A stretch of DNA of 7,611 nt from Candidatus Hydrogenedentota bacterium (GCA_003557825.1 PWNM01000361.1:1-7611), one strand, 5' to 3'; counted from the stretch's first letter, positions 1 through 6,948 are shown. Notes: generated by a model not told the origin, from the sequence alone. Translations and numbers: made by a program.

Positions 1-745
1 AAGCGAAGCCTGAGAGCAAAGCGGGATGCTCGTTGTTGGAGGCCGATGTACGCACGGTCGCAAAGAGACCGGGCATGTTCTGTTCGTTCTCTCGCGCACG
101 GGGCATGGAACGCAGATAAAATCCGTCTACCGCGGGCATGGCTCCCGGCGTATGATCATCTACAGGCTGGGGGCGGGCGTTTCGCATATATCCACGAAGC
201 TCTAGATCGAAGGGCAAGGCATCATGGGTAAAAGTAACCAATTGTCCCCCACGGGCGTCTTCAAAGCTCTCCTGCGGGATAAGGTATTCCCTCACCGGCC
301 GCTGGTCGGCATCCCAAATGGCGATCTCCCATTCGTGATAACTCTCGAATTCGTTCGACTGTTCTCCTTCGTACAATCGCATGAACCCTTCTTCGGAGAA
401 TTCATATTTGATGAATCCACCGGCGAAAAGGATGAGAATACCGGCATGAGCGATAAAGACGCCTGCCGCGGATTTTTTCCGCACGATCCGGATAATACCG
501 CCGCAGAAGGTGCTGATAGCCAATAAAATCAGCAACAAATAGACGCCAGGTAACGGTACCGGCAATACGCCCAGAAAATAATGGACTACGACAAAGGACT
601 CAAAATAGCGTTGTTGGACATCGTATAACCCATGTTCGGCCTGTTCCAGGGTTCCCAGGAATACAACCAAGAACAAGAACAGGAAAATGACACAGGCAAG
701 TCCATAGGAAGCAAAAAAATCGAAAATAGCCCTTAGTATGCGCAT
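1..745 (-). CDS. ResB-like cytochrome c biogenesis membrane protein (3' end outside window)
   Basis: This is the N-terminal 248 codons of a membrane protein of the ResB/Ccs1 type, open from ATG at 745 to the window edge. In System II cytochrome c maturation, ResB works with CcsA to deliver haem across the membrane to apocytochromes. Visible here are a hydrophobic segment at about residues 8-31, then the motif GTLEQAEHGLYDVQQRYF (31-48) typical of ResB-like proteins, a second hydrophobic segment (about 57-86) and a third (about 94-112). The third contains the sequence IAHAG, and H100 may match the conserved transmembrane histidine of this family. A soluble, presumably periplasmic domain begins near residue 115. 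The start is set by an AGAGGG ribosome site at 752-757 that overlaps the stop codon of the upstream lipoprotein gene, so the two are almost certainly co-transcribed and perhaps translationally coupled. ResB identity is recognised from motif and topology; whether a CcsA domain is fused downstream cannot be seen. Confidence 0.8.
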   Translation of the reverse strand, partial: MRILRAIFDFFASYGLACVIFLFLFLVVFLGTLEQAEHGLYDVQQRYFESFVVVHYFLGVLPVPLPGVYLLLILLAISTFCGGIIRIVRKKSAAGVFIAHAGILILFAGGFIKYEFSEEGFMRLYEGEQSNEFESYHEWEIAIWDADQRPVREYLIPQESFEDARGGQLVTFTHDALPFDLELRGYMRNARPQPVDDHTPGAMPAVDGFYLRSMPRARENEQNMPGLFATVRTSASNNEHPALLSGFA

Positions 746-755
746 TGAAGACCCT

Positions 756-1478
756 CTAGTTCAGCTGCAATGATTCACAAAATGCCAGGAATGCATCCCT
801 CTCTGCCAATACATCCGACGCGGGACCCGTCATCTTCACAAATACGGTGAATTCGGGCATGGGGCAGACAGCGCCCAGTAACGCGGCGTCTGGTAGTACA
901 TCCCCGACCATCCCGGTATAGTCTCCCTCGGCCTCTATAATCACAGCCTCCGTCCCCAGCATTGAAACCCGGGGAAGCGCGGCGACCTCTTCTTCGGATA
1001 ACCCGCTTTGGCTAAACTGGTTCAACCAACGGTTCAGGTTGGCAACGAGTCCCCCGCCATCTCCATGCAAAACGGCAACATAGCATTCCGCAGCCGAATC
1101 ATCGCCAAAGACGAAGGTCACTTCGCGCATAGGCCGTTCGGGTGCTTGTACCCATCCCTGCGGCGCGGACCAGGCCAAGACGGACTGACGAGAAGGCGAT
1201 GTACCCTGCTGTTGCGGTACGACAGGCTCCGCTTCTTGAGCAGGAGCGACATCAGGACCCCCCGGCACAGGGTCGTGATCGTGATGATGGTGATGATCAT
1301 GGTCATGGGGTATAAATCCCAATCGTTCTGCGGTACTCATTTCAGGATCTACGCCGATCACAGGCGCATCAAGCTCCCGGTAGTCCGAAATAACGCGCGT
1401 CTGGTCGGCAGAATCCTCACAGGCAACCAGCGCCATGGCCATCATGACCGGCCAAACCGTAAAAATTCGTTTTCTCAT
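756..1478 (-). CDS. His/Asp-rich lipoprotein, first gene of the ResB operon
   Basis: A 240-residue predicted lipoprotein. The N-terminus has MRKR, a hydrophobic stretch and the lipobox LVAC with the lipidated cysteine at residue 20, so the mature protein should be membrane-anchored outside the cytoplasm. Residues 21-57 are a linker, and 58-69 are a His/Asp run (eight His, four Asp) that could bind zinc, copper or another metal. Residues 70-98 are Pro/Gln-rich and likely disordered. Residues 99-240 form a compact domain with WSAPQGW (103-109), ANLNRW (146-151) and VFVKMTGP (212-219), plus cysteines 132, 205 and 234. From memory, similar lipoproteins lie beside ResB in planctomycete and verrucomicrobial genomes, but I know no demonstrated function. 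An upstream in-frame ATG at 1532 would add 18 residues in front of the signal sequence. ATG 1478 is preferred because GAGGAA lies just upstream (1484-1489) and it puts the signal peptide at the terminus. Confidence 0.85.
   Translation of the reverse strand: MRKRIFTVWPVMMAMALVACEDSADQTRVISDYRELDAPVIGVDPEMSTAERLGFIPHDHDHHHHHDHDPVPGGPDVAPAQEAEPVVPQQQGTSPSRQSVLAWSAPQGWVQAPERPMREVTFVFGDDSAAECYVAVLHGDGGGLVANLNRWLNQFSQSGLSEEEVAALPRVSMLGTEAVIIEAEGDYTGMVGDVLPDAALLGAVCPMPEFTVFVKMTGPASDVLAERDAFLAFCESLQLN
1272..1307 (-). repeat. CAT/GAT trinucleotide tract encoding a His/Asp run
   Basis: Low-complexity triplets (CAT/CAC and GAT/GAC in the coding sense) encode residues 58-69 of the lipoprotein. Such a tract could vary in length by slippage in multiples of three without breaking the frame. 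Antisense reading frames across it look artificially Met/Val-rich and should be ignored. Confidence 0.7.
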
Positions 1479-1632
1479 AAACGTTCCTCGTCGATTAACT
1501 AAGCAACCAGAATCGGGATTACACATGGGCAACCGATTCGATTCAGACTCGCTACTAGTTACGCATCCATTGCGTCAATATCAGGACAATCAATACGCAA
1601 GCCCTCGGAATCAACCAGATGAACCGGAGCGT

Positions 1633-1661
1633 AGCCTACCGAATTACAGCTCCCATGTCAA
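1633..1661 (-). promoter_or_regulatory. Predicted sigma70-type promoter of the lipoprotein-ResB operon
   Basis: Reading the minus strand, TTGACA (1656-1661) is followed after exactly 17 nt by TAGGCT (1633-1638). The -35 matches consensus fully; the -10 keeps the important TA and final T. Transcription would begin near 1626 and leave a leader of roughly 150 nt before ATG 1478, which is long but in which I found no convincing riboswitch or hairpin. This is prediction from sequence only. Confidence 0.5.
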
Positions 1662-1667
1662 TCCCCG

Positions 1668-1689
1668 ATATCCGATCTTCTATATCCGA
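1668..1689. repeat. 8-bp direct repeat ATATCCGA, 14-bp period
   Basis: Two exact copies of ATATCCGA (1668-1675 and 1682-1689) are separated by 6 bp. They sit between the predicted minus-strand promoter (1633-1661) and the plus-strand extended -10 (1725-1733), a position suited to a regulator binding site. No regulator gene is in the window. Confidence 0.35.
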
Positions 1690-1724
1690 ATTCTAACGTT
1701 TATTTCGCCGCAATAGCCGCTCGA

Positions 1725-1733
1725 TGGTAGAAT
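1725..1733 (+). promoter_or_regulatory. Extended -10 element upstream of the methyltransferase-like gene
   Basis: TGGTAGAAT is an extended -10 (TG-N-TAGAAT, one mismatch from TATAAT). It ends 58 nt before the ATG at 1792. No good -35 is present 16-18 bp upstream, as is common for extended -10 promoters. A near-identical element, TGATAGAAT, lies at a similar distance (54 nt) ahead of the GLUG-protein gene. Confidence 0.4.
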
Positions 1734-1791
1734 GTCGGTCCGGGCCAATACTGCAATTCCAATCAACAGGGTCAAGCTGGGGAGAATCATT

Positions 1792-3069
1792 ATGTCAGTT
1801 ACCTCACGAGAACGAGTGGAGGCAGCCCTCAATCACATCGAGCCGGACCGGGTACCGCTCGATTTGGGCGGAAGCGCTGTCACGGGCATGCATGTGAGTT
1901 CGGTCTATGCCTTGCGGCAAGCATGGGGATTGGATACCCCCGGCACGCCGGTTAAGGTGGTCGAACCCTATCAGATGCTGGGAGAGATTGCGCCTGATCT
2001 TATGGATGCGCTGGGCGTAGATATTATCGGACTGGGCGGACCGACCAACCTATTTGGATTCAGGAACGAGGGATGGAAAGAATGGGAGCTTTTTGACGGC
2101 ACGCCGGTGCTCGTTGCTGAATGTTTCAACACGGAGCCCGAACCAAACGGCGATATACTGATGTATCCCGAGGGAGACCAATCGGCTCCCCCAAGCGGCC
2201 GCATGCCCCATGGCGGTTTCTATTTCGACACCATCATCCGCCAGGAACCCATTGACGAGGCGAAGCTCCGTGTCGAGGACAATCTCGAGGAGTTCGAGCC
2301 GGTTTCCGACGAGGTGCTCGCCCATCTACGCGACGAGAGCGCCCGGCTCCATGCAACGGGTAAGGCCATCCTGGCCAGCTTTGGCGGCACAGCCTTTGGC
2401 GACATCGCCATGGTTCCGGCTCCATGGATGAAGCACCCGAAAGGAATCCGCGACATCGCGGAATGGTATACAAGCGCATTGACCCGACGAGACTTCGTCT
2501 ACGAAGTGTTTGATCGCCAGTGCGCAATCGCCCTCGATAACTGGAAAAAGATCCACGAAGCCGTGGGGGACCGGGTTACGGCAGTCTTCGTTACAGGTAC
2601 CGATTTTGGCACGCAACACGGTCCATTCATTGCGCCAGAGGTCTATCGGGATCTCTACAAACCCTTTCACAGCCGCGTCAATGAATGGATGCACGCCAAC
2701 ACATCGTGGAAATCCTTTATCCACTCCTGCGGATCCGTTTAAGCCTTTTTGGATGACTTTGTCGAAGCCGGTTTTGATATCTTGAACCCCGTTCAGTGTT
2801 CCGCCGCGTGCATGGAGCCTGCTGATCTGAAGAAGCGCTACGGGGAGCATTTTACATTCTGGGGCGGGGGCATCGACACACAGATGACGCTACCCTTTGG
2901 TACGCCGGAGGAGGTCCGGAATCAAGTCCGCGACCGTATCCGCATCTTTGGCCAAGGGGGCGGCCTGGTCTTTAATAGCATCCACAACGTCCAGGCTCGC
3001 GTTCCTGCGGAAAACCTGGTCGCGCTCTACGAAGCCGTACGCGATTACGGAACCTATCCACTCGGATAG
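1792..3069 (+). pseudogene. URO-D/MtaA-superfamily methyltransferase-like gene interrupted by an in-frame TAA
   Basis: The reading frame spans 425 codons but contains an ochre stop at codon 317 (2740-2742). Codons 1-316 and 318-425 are in the same frame and both look like one protein of the uroporphyrinogen-decarboxylase superfamily, which includes URO-D and the zinc-dependent corrinoid methyltransferases MtaA, MtbA and CmuA. Typical features are the N-terminal SRERVEAALNHIEPDRVPLD (residues 5-24), HSCG at 311-314 just before the stop, then AGFDILNPVQ (326-335), FWGGGIDTQ (356-364) and GTPEEVRNQV. The His-x-Cys at 311/313 matches a zinc-ligand motif of the methyltransferases. The start is ATG 1792, with GGGGAG at 1779-1784; an in-frame ATG at 1732 lacks family sequence. 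As written, translation gives a 316-residue product lacking the last quarter of the barrel, so it is probably inactive. A single base change (GAA, CAA, AAA, TAC or TAT to TAA) or a sequencing error would explain it. Substrate cannot be told from sequence. Confidence 0.85.
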
Positions 3070-3087
3070 CATCTTGCCTTTCGAATG

Positions 3088-3114
3088 CCCGGCGCAGCGG
3101 TCTGCGCCGGGTTT
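3088..3114 (+). terminator. Intrinsic terminator downstream of the methyltransferase-like gene
   Basis: A perfect 10-bp inverted repeat, CCCGGCGCAG and CTGCGCCGGG, with a 4-nt CGGT loop is followed by TTT. It begins 18 bp after the final TAG. The stem is very stable and the T-run is short. The position after the distal end of the interrupted frame, not after the internal TAA, supports 1792-3069 being one original gene. Confidence 0.75.
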
Positions 3115-3178
3115 CCAATAGCCTACCATGCACGTTTCATCGTTTGAATTGAGGCAAACTTAACTCGAGGCAACACAA

Positions 3179-3202
3179 ATGGCCGACCCGAAGGCCGGCC
3201 AT
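3179..3202 (-). terminator. Intrinsic terminator of the aldo/keto reductase gene, UUCG tetraloop
   Basis: On the minus strand, ATGGCCGGCC and GGTCGGCCAT form a 10-bp stem with one G-U pair closed by a C(UUCG)G tetraloop, an exceptionally stable loop. A T-rich TTTGTGTT follows. It lies about 23 bp beyond the aldo/keto reductase stop. The G-U pair falls on the minus-strand transcript; the opposite transcript would have an A-C mismatch there, which supports the assigned direction. Confidence 0.75.
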
Positions 3203-3225
3203 CCCGCGTGGTTTGTATTATTGGG

Positions 3226-4218
3226 TTACCGATATTGATGGGGTCCGAAATCGGCTCGGTAATACGGCACTATGGCCCGGCCGGGCTCCGACACCTTGTC
3301 GAACCTTTTCCGATCGGCATCGGCGATCTGGACATCCACCGCTCCAAGATTGTCCTCGAGTTGAGCCATGCTCTTGGGGCCGATGATTGGACTCGTGACA
3401 CCAGGTTGCTGAACACACCATGCCAATGCGACCTGCGTGGCGCTGCATTCCTTTTTCTTGGCAATGGACTCGACGGTTTCGGCCACCTTAAAAGAGGCGG
3501 ACTGGAAATGGAGGTCGCCTGATTTGGCCCACCGCGCCTCCTGGGGTCGGTCCTCGCCGCGCTTGTATTTTCCTGTGAGGAATCCACCAGCCAGCGGCGA
3601 CCATGGGATAATACCGATGCCGTAGGTCTGCGCCATGGGAATCAACTCGCGCTCAACGCGGCGGTCCAGCAGGTGATAGGGCGGTTGTTCACAGATAAAC
3701 CGATTGAGGCCAAGCTCCTTGGAAATCCAAAGCGACTCGAGTACTTGCCAAGCGGCAAACGTACTGGTACCGATGTACCGGACCTTTCCGGCGCGGATGA
3801 GATCGTCCAATGCCTGCAAGGTTTCATCGATAGGAACCGTGGATGAAGGACGGTGGATCTGATAGAGATCGATATGGTCCGTTTGGAGGCGTCGCAGCGA
3901 TGCATGGCATTGCTCGATAATGTGGCGGCGACTGTTTCCCGCGGCATTCGGATCATCATCGTCCATGCGACCGTGCACTTTTGTGGCAAGAACGATTTGA
4001 TCCCGTTTGCCGTTTCGCTTCAGCGCATTGCCTACAACCTCTTCGCTACGCCCTCGGCTGTACACGTTGGCGGTGTCCAAAAAATTGATGCCCGCATCAA
4101 TGGCGCGGTCAACAATTCGGCAAGACTCCTCCTCCTCGGTAGCCCCGCCAAAATTCATGCATCCCAGACAAAGCTCACTGACCTGAACGCCTGTTCTCCC
4201 AAGATTTCGATACTGCAT
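3226..4218 (-). CDS. Aldo/keto reductase, NAD(P)H-dependent
   Basis: A complete 330-residue aldo/keto reductase, a cytoplasmic (beta/alpha)8-barrel oxidoreductase that interconverts carbonyls and alcohols. The N-terminus MQYRNLGRTGVQVSELCLG is typical. The full catalytic tetrad is visible: D48 and Y53 in FLDTANVYSRG, K80 in LATKVHG and H122 in LYQIHRP. The cofactor-binding parts are PWSPLAGGFLTGKY (205-218) and IIGPKSMAQLEDNL (278-291), where the Lys-Ser pair commonly contacts the NADP 2'-phosphate. The length is normal for the family and nothing is missing. ATG 4218 is chosen because AGAGGAG lies 7 nt upstream and the family N-terminus starts there; the longer frame from 4287 adds a basic non-family extension. 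It follows the propeller/Ig gene by 69 bp on the same strand, so could be co-transcribed, but a separate promoter cannot be excluded. Substrate and subfamily are unresolved. Confidence 0.93.
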   Translation of the reverse strand: MQYRNLGRTGVQVSELCLGCMNFGGATEEEESCRIVDRAIDAGINFLDTANVYSRGRSEEVVGNALKRNGKRDQIVLATKVHGRMDDDDPNAAGNSRRHIIEQCHASLRRLQTDHIDLYQIHRPSSTVPIDETLQALDDLIRAGKVRYIGTSTFAAWQVLESLWISKELGLNRFICEQPPYHLLDRRVERELIPMAQTYGIGIIPWSPLAGGFLTGKYKRGEDRPQEARWAKSGDLHFQSASFKVAETVESIAKKKECSATQVALAWCVQQPGVTSPIIGPKSMAQLEDNLGAVDVQIADADRKRFDKVSEPGRAIVPYYRADFGPHQYR

Positions 4219-4287
4219 AATGGTACTCCTCTTTTTCCTTTTGTGCCCCACTTTGGTCAATGAGGGGAAACGGGCGATGGAGACCAC

Positions 4288-6780
4288 TTATTCCAACAGG
4301 TTTCGCTTGGCTCCCCAACTGACAACCACCAGGATGAGTCCAACCACCGTCGCCATAAGCATTATGGGATGAGCTGTGGGGAGGCCGTCGGGAGCCAGCA
4401 CCTCGATGGTACGCGTCCGTTCCGTAGCCGGAGTTCCGGCTAGATCCATCACATTGTACGTCACGGTATAGATGCCTGGGATGGCTGGGTTGACCGGATT
4501 GGTTATCTGAATTCGGTTGGTCAGGTCGCCATCCGAAGCGCTCCACGCGGTTGCTCCCGGATCCGCATAGGGCATGTCCCGTTCGAGCGCCATATACTCG
4601 TCGCCTCGTAAGGTGATTACTGGTGGATCATCCGAGACAACTCGAACTACCCGGAACGCTTCCGCCTGATTGCCCGAGGAGTCACTCACCCGATATTGAA
4701 GCAAGTAAGCGCCGATGGACGCAGTGTCAACATCTCCCTCGATACGAATGAAATCGGAGAGATCGCCCTCGAAGCTGTCCAGCGCCACAGCCCCTGGGTC
4801 GGCAAAAGCGCTTCCCACTTGTACGCTGACCCGTCTGCTCCCGTTTAACACAAGCTCCGGCGGAACGGTATCGGCAACGATTACCGTACGGGTTGCTTCG
4901 GTCGTTTGGCCCAGGGAATCGATTACCGTATAACGGACAACATAGGTTCCCAAAACATTGGTATCAACGGGGCTCTCGACCATGATGGATTCAGTCAAGC
5001 TGCCATCATAGGCGCTATAGGCCGCCGCACCCGGATCGACGAACTCGGTTCCGGCCTCAACATCAAGCGGATTAGCGCCCCGAAGCGCAATATCGGGAGG
5101 ATCGACATCGTAATAGGTACGGACAAATGGCGCTGCCGCGAAATTGCGTTCTCCCCGTCGATCCCGTGCTATGCCGGCGGGTATCTCGGCACGGACAACT
5201 CCCGCTTCTCGGGCAACAAGGTCAAAGTGATACGTCGTTCCGGACCCGGTGAATGCTTCAACATCGGCATTCGTCGTGACAATATCGGAGGCGGAAAAGT
5301 CTGTTACCGGATGGCTGAATGCTACCGTAACGGGGATACGTGAATGGGGGGTTTCGGCAGGCGTCGCACTCGTCATGGTCACGGAAGGAGGGCCGGGTAT
5401 TACGATGATCAGGGCATCGCGGCCTCCCTCGGCGGTCAACGTCAGTTGGTCATGCTCCGTAGCAATTTCGGCCGCTCCCCGCATATAGCCGCCCCAAACC
5501 ACGGTACCATCATGATGGGCCGCAATGGTCTGCGCTTCTTGTTGCAGTGCGCCTCCGAGATGACCTGCCCATCGAAAAGTACCATCGTGATCAAACCGCC
5601 CCAGAAAGGCATCGGTCTGATCGATAGGCTCCAAAGGCTCCCCGCTGGGGTCGGCCTGTATGGGCAACATAAATGTTCCTGATACGTAGACGTTATCCTG
5701 TCCATCGGTTTCAACAGCAAGCCCTTCGTTGTGTCCTGCTCCGGACAGTATTCGCGCCTGGACCACTTCTCCGCTCGGGTACAGTTCGACGGAAAAGACA
5801 TCCGATAGCCCGGCTGACTCGGTTGTTTCGTGGCCTATCTCAAGGGTCTGATCAAAGCTGCCCGCAGCCACGACATGGTTAGACCAGGTTGATGCAACAG
5901 AGGCGATCGTCGCGTTGCCTGGGCTTGGAAATGCCTGCAGCCATCGTACAGTTCCATCTGCCGCCAAAGCCGCGACAAATGCGTCCGAGTGATCCGCAGG
6001 ACCGGCGGTACTCCCTCCTGCTGTCATACCCCCCTGAAACTGCCCGGCAACATACACAGTACCATTGGGAGCAACCGCAATAGCGCGACAATGAACCGAA
6101 TCTTCCCCCTGTAATGGTACTGCCCATTGAAAGGCCCCTTCGGCATCAAGGCGAATCACGAATCCATCGCTACCCCCATTCGATTCGATGGTGTACGAGT
6201 CCGGACCGGGATCGGCATTGATCTCGCCAGTAAAATGTCCGGTTAGATAAACCGCATCATCGGGTCCGACCGCGACGCCGGTAATATGATCGGCCCCTGT
6301 TCCGCCAAAACGAAAAACTCGTTCCATATCACCATTTGGACTCAGCCGAATAAGGAAGCCATCTGCCCCGCCCCGGGAGACGATTTCGTGCTCTTCACTG
6401 AAGACGGTGATCCCCTCGAAGCTTCCCCCCACATAGATTCGGTCACGATGATCGGTTGCAATACTTCGTGAAATGACGCGCCGATCCGTCCTACTGCCAA
6501 AGGTATACACCCAAGCCAGGTCGCCGCGTTGGGAAAACCTAGCAACGACGCTATCGAGTTCCCCGAGGGCATCCCATTCCGTATCGCCCCAACGAATGGA
6601 GCCCGTAAAGGTTCCAGCGGCAACGATGCTTCCATTGTCCATGAACTCAAGCGAATAAAACTCACTCTGTTTCGGACCGCCCATCGTCCAGGCATGAAGC
6701 AAAGGCTTATCATCACCAGTGGCGCCGCTACCTAATGCTATCAACAAGATGGCTGCCATCATTGAAACGACATTACGCAT
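4288..6780 (-). CDS. Secreted seven-bladed beta-propeller protein with Ig-like repeats and C-terminal membrane tail
   Basis: An 830-residue surface or secreted protein of unknown function. Residues 1-22 are a signal peptide (MRNVV then a hydrophobic core, with a likely cut near GSGATG). Residues about 25-460 contain seven repeats of about 62 residues, each with a G-x-[FY] strand core (positions 56, 119, 181, 246, 307, 368 and 430) and a D-[ASGV]-[FLV] strand (76, 140, 205, 266, 327, 390 and 455). This matches an SBBP-type beta-propeller. Residues about 464-556 resemble a bacterial Ig-like domain. Three tandem copies of about 78 residues follow (559-636, 637-714, 717-795), each with PP-x-[IL]-x-L-x-G, [FY]-x-DPGA, DG/EGDL and an [IL]G-x-Y-x(2)-x-Y-x-V motif, as in DUF5011/HYR-like domains. 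A tail of hydrophobic residues (806-822) and then GAKR ends the protein. Start ATG 6780 gives the signal peptide a proper N-terminus and has AAGGGGGGG upstream; the frame from 6876 reads through the promoter. Adhesion or ligand binding is a guess. Confidence 0.88.
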   Translation of the reverse strand: MRNVVSMMAAILLIALGSGATGDDKPLLHAWTMGGPKQSEFYSLEFMDNGSIVAAGTFTGSIRWGDTEWDALGELDSVVARFSQRGDLAWVYTFGSRTDRRVISRSIATDHRDRIYVGGSFEGITVFSEEHEIVSRGGADGFLIRLSPNGDMERVFRFGGTGADHITGVAVGPDDAVYLTGHFTGEINADPGPDSYTIESNGGSDGFVIRLDAEGAFQWAVPLQGEDSVHCRAIAVAPNGTVYVAGQFQGGMTAGGSTAGPADHSDAFVAALAADGTVRWLQAFPSPGNATIASVASTWSNHVVAAGSFDQTLEIGHETTESAGLSDVFSVELYPSGEVVQARILSGAGHNEGLAVETDGQDNVYVSGTFMLPIQADPSGEPLEPIDQTDAFLGRFDHDGTFRWAGHLGGALQQEAQTIAAHHDGTVVWGGYMRGAAEIATEHDQLTLTAEGGRDALIIVIPGPPSVTMTSATPAETPHSRIPVTVAFSHPVTDFSASDIVTTNADVEAFTGSGTTYHFDLVAREAGVVRAEIPAGIARDRRGERNFAAAPFVRTYYDVDPPDIALRGANPLDVEAGTEFVDPGAAAYSAYDGSLTESIMVESPVDTNVLGTYVVRYTVIDSLGQTTEATRTVIVADTVPPELVLNGSRRVSVQVGSAFADPGAVALDSFEGDLSDFIRIEGDVDTASIGAYLLQYRVSDSSGNQAEAFRVVRVVSDDPPVITLRGDEYMALERDMPYADPGATAWSASDGDLTNRIQITNPVNPAIPGIYTVTYNVMDLAGTPATERTRTIEVLAPDGLPTAHPIMLMATVVGLILVVVSWGAKRNLLE

Positions 6781-6826
6781 ATGCCCCCCCTTAATCACGC
6801 AATACCCCCAAGTTATTTTGTAGCCA

Positions 6827-6855
6827 AATGTAACGATATCAAATTGGAATGTCAA
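6827..6855 (-). promoter_or_regulatory. Predicted sigma70-type promoter of the propeller/Ig gene
   Basis: On the minus strand a consensus TTGACA (6850-6855) is followed after 17 nt by TACATT (6827-6832), with AT-rich sequence upstream (about 6860-6900) that could act as an UP element. The start would be near 6820, giving a leader of about 40 nt containing the AAGGGGGGG ribosome site (6784-6792). It lies inside the longer alternative frame starting at 6876, which argues for ATG 6780 as the real start. Confidence 0.6.
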
Positions 6856-6911
6856 AGAAATTCGCCCATAGAACAATGTAATAATAAAGCCACATATCTG
6901 TTATCAGGAAA

Positions 6912-6923
6912 CGTATCGATACG
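6912..6923. promoter_or_regulatory. Perfect 12-bp palindrome, candidate operator
   Basis: CGTATCGATACG is its own reverse complement. It covers much of the expected -35 region of the plus-strand extended -10 at 6940-6948, and lies 57 bp upstream of the minus-strand -35. A dimeric regulator bound here could control the GLUG gene and possibly both. No second copy was noticed in the window. Confidence 0.35.
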
Positions 6924-6939
6924 ATTGGACCACATGGCA

Positions 6940-6948
6940 TGATAGAAT
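6940..6948 (+). promoter_or_regulatory. Extended -10 element upstream of the GLUG-protein gene
   Basis: TGATAGAAT (TG-N-TAGAAT) ends 54 nt before ATG 7003. It closely matches the TGGTAGAAT element at 1725-1733, including the G that follows both. No -35 with normal spacing is evident; TTGGAC at 6925-6930 is only 12 bp away, too close. Confidence 0.4.

Larger units (their letters stand above)
1479..1791. other. Divergent intergenic region
   Basis: No gene is supported here. Besides the promoter elements and direct repeat listed separately, the remaining sequence shows no strong hairpin. Short frames crossing it on the plus strand begin inside the lipoprotein gene antisense and have no family resemblance. 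Confidence 0.7.

Noticed and set aside
224..526. 100-codon plus-strand frame at the left edge
   Set aside because: It is antisense to the ResB-like gene, which has the better start signal and family motifs.
1008..1502. 164-codon plus-strand frame opposite the lipoprotein gene
   Set aside because: Entirely antisense to a well supported gene; its Met/Val-rich stretch is the complement of the His/Asp tract.
2740..2742. Pyrrolysine or selenocysteine insertion
   Set aside because: The codon is TAA, not TAG or TGA, and this protein family is not the one containing pyrrolysine.
2326..2850. 174-codon minus-strand frame opposite the methyltransferase-like gene
   Set aside because: Antisense to clear family sequence, with no ribosome site or recognisable domain; it spans the internal TAA only by coincidence.
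2749..3069. Distal half of the methyltransferase-like gene as an independent protein starting at TTG 2749
   Set aside because: No ribosome site precedes the TTG, it lies 7 bp after the TAA in the same frame, and the sequence begins mid-domain; it is the severed C-terminal part of the upstream gene.
3853..4263. 136-codon plus-strand frame opposite the aldo/keto reductase
   Set aside because: Antisense to an intact catalytic domain, with no family resemblance.
4219..4287. Terminator between the propeller/Ig gene and the aldo/keto reductase gene
   Set aside because: Only a CCCC/GGGG pairing with a long mismatched loop and no T-run is present, so a transcriptional break is not supported.
4906..5343. 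145-codon plus-strand frame opposite the propeller/Ig gene
   Set aside because: Antisense to the Ig-like repeats, whose three-fold repetition confirms the minus-strand frame.
6925..6948. TTGGAC plus TAGAAT as a standard -35/-10 pair
   Set aside because: The spacer is only 12 bp; the extended -10 alone is the better reading.
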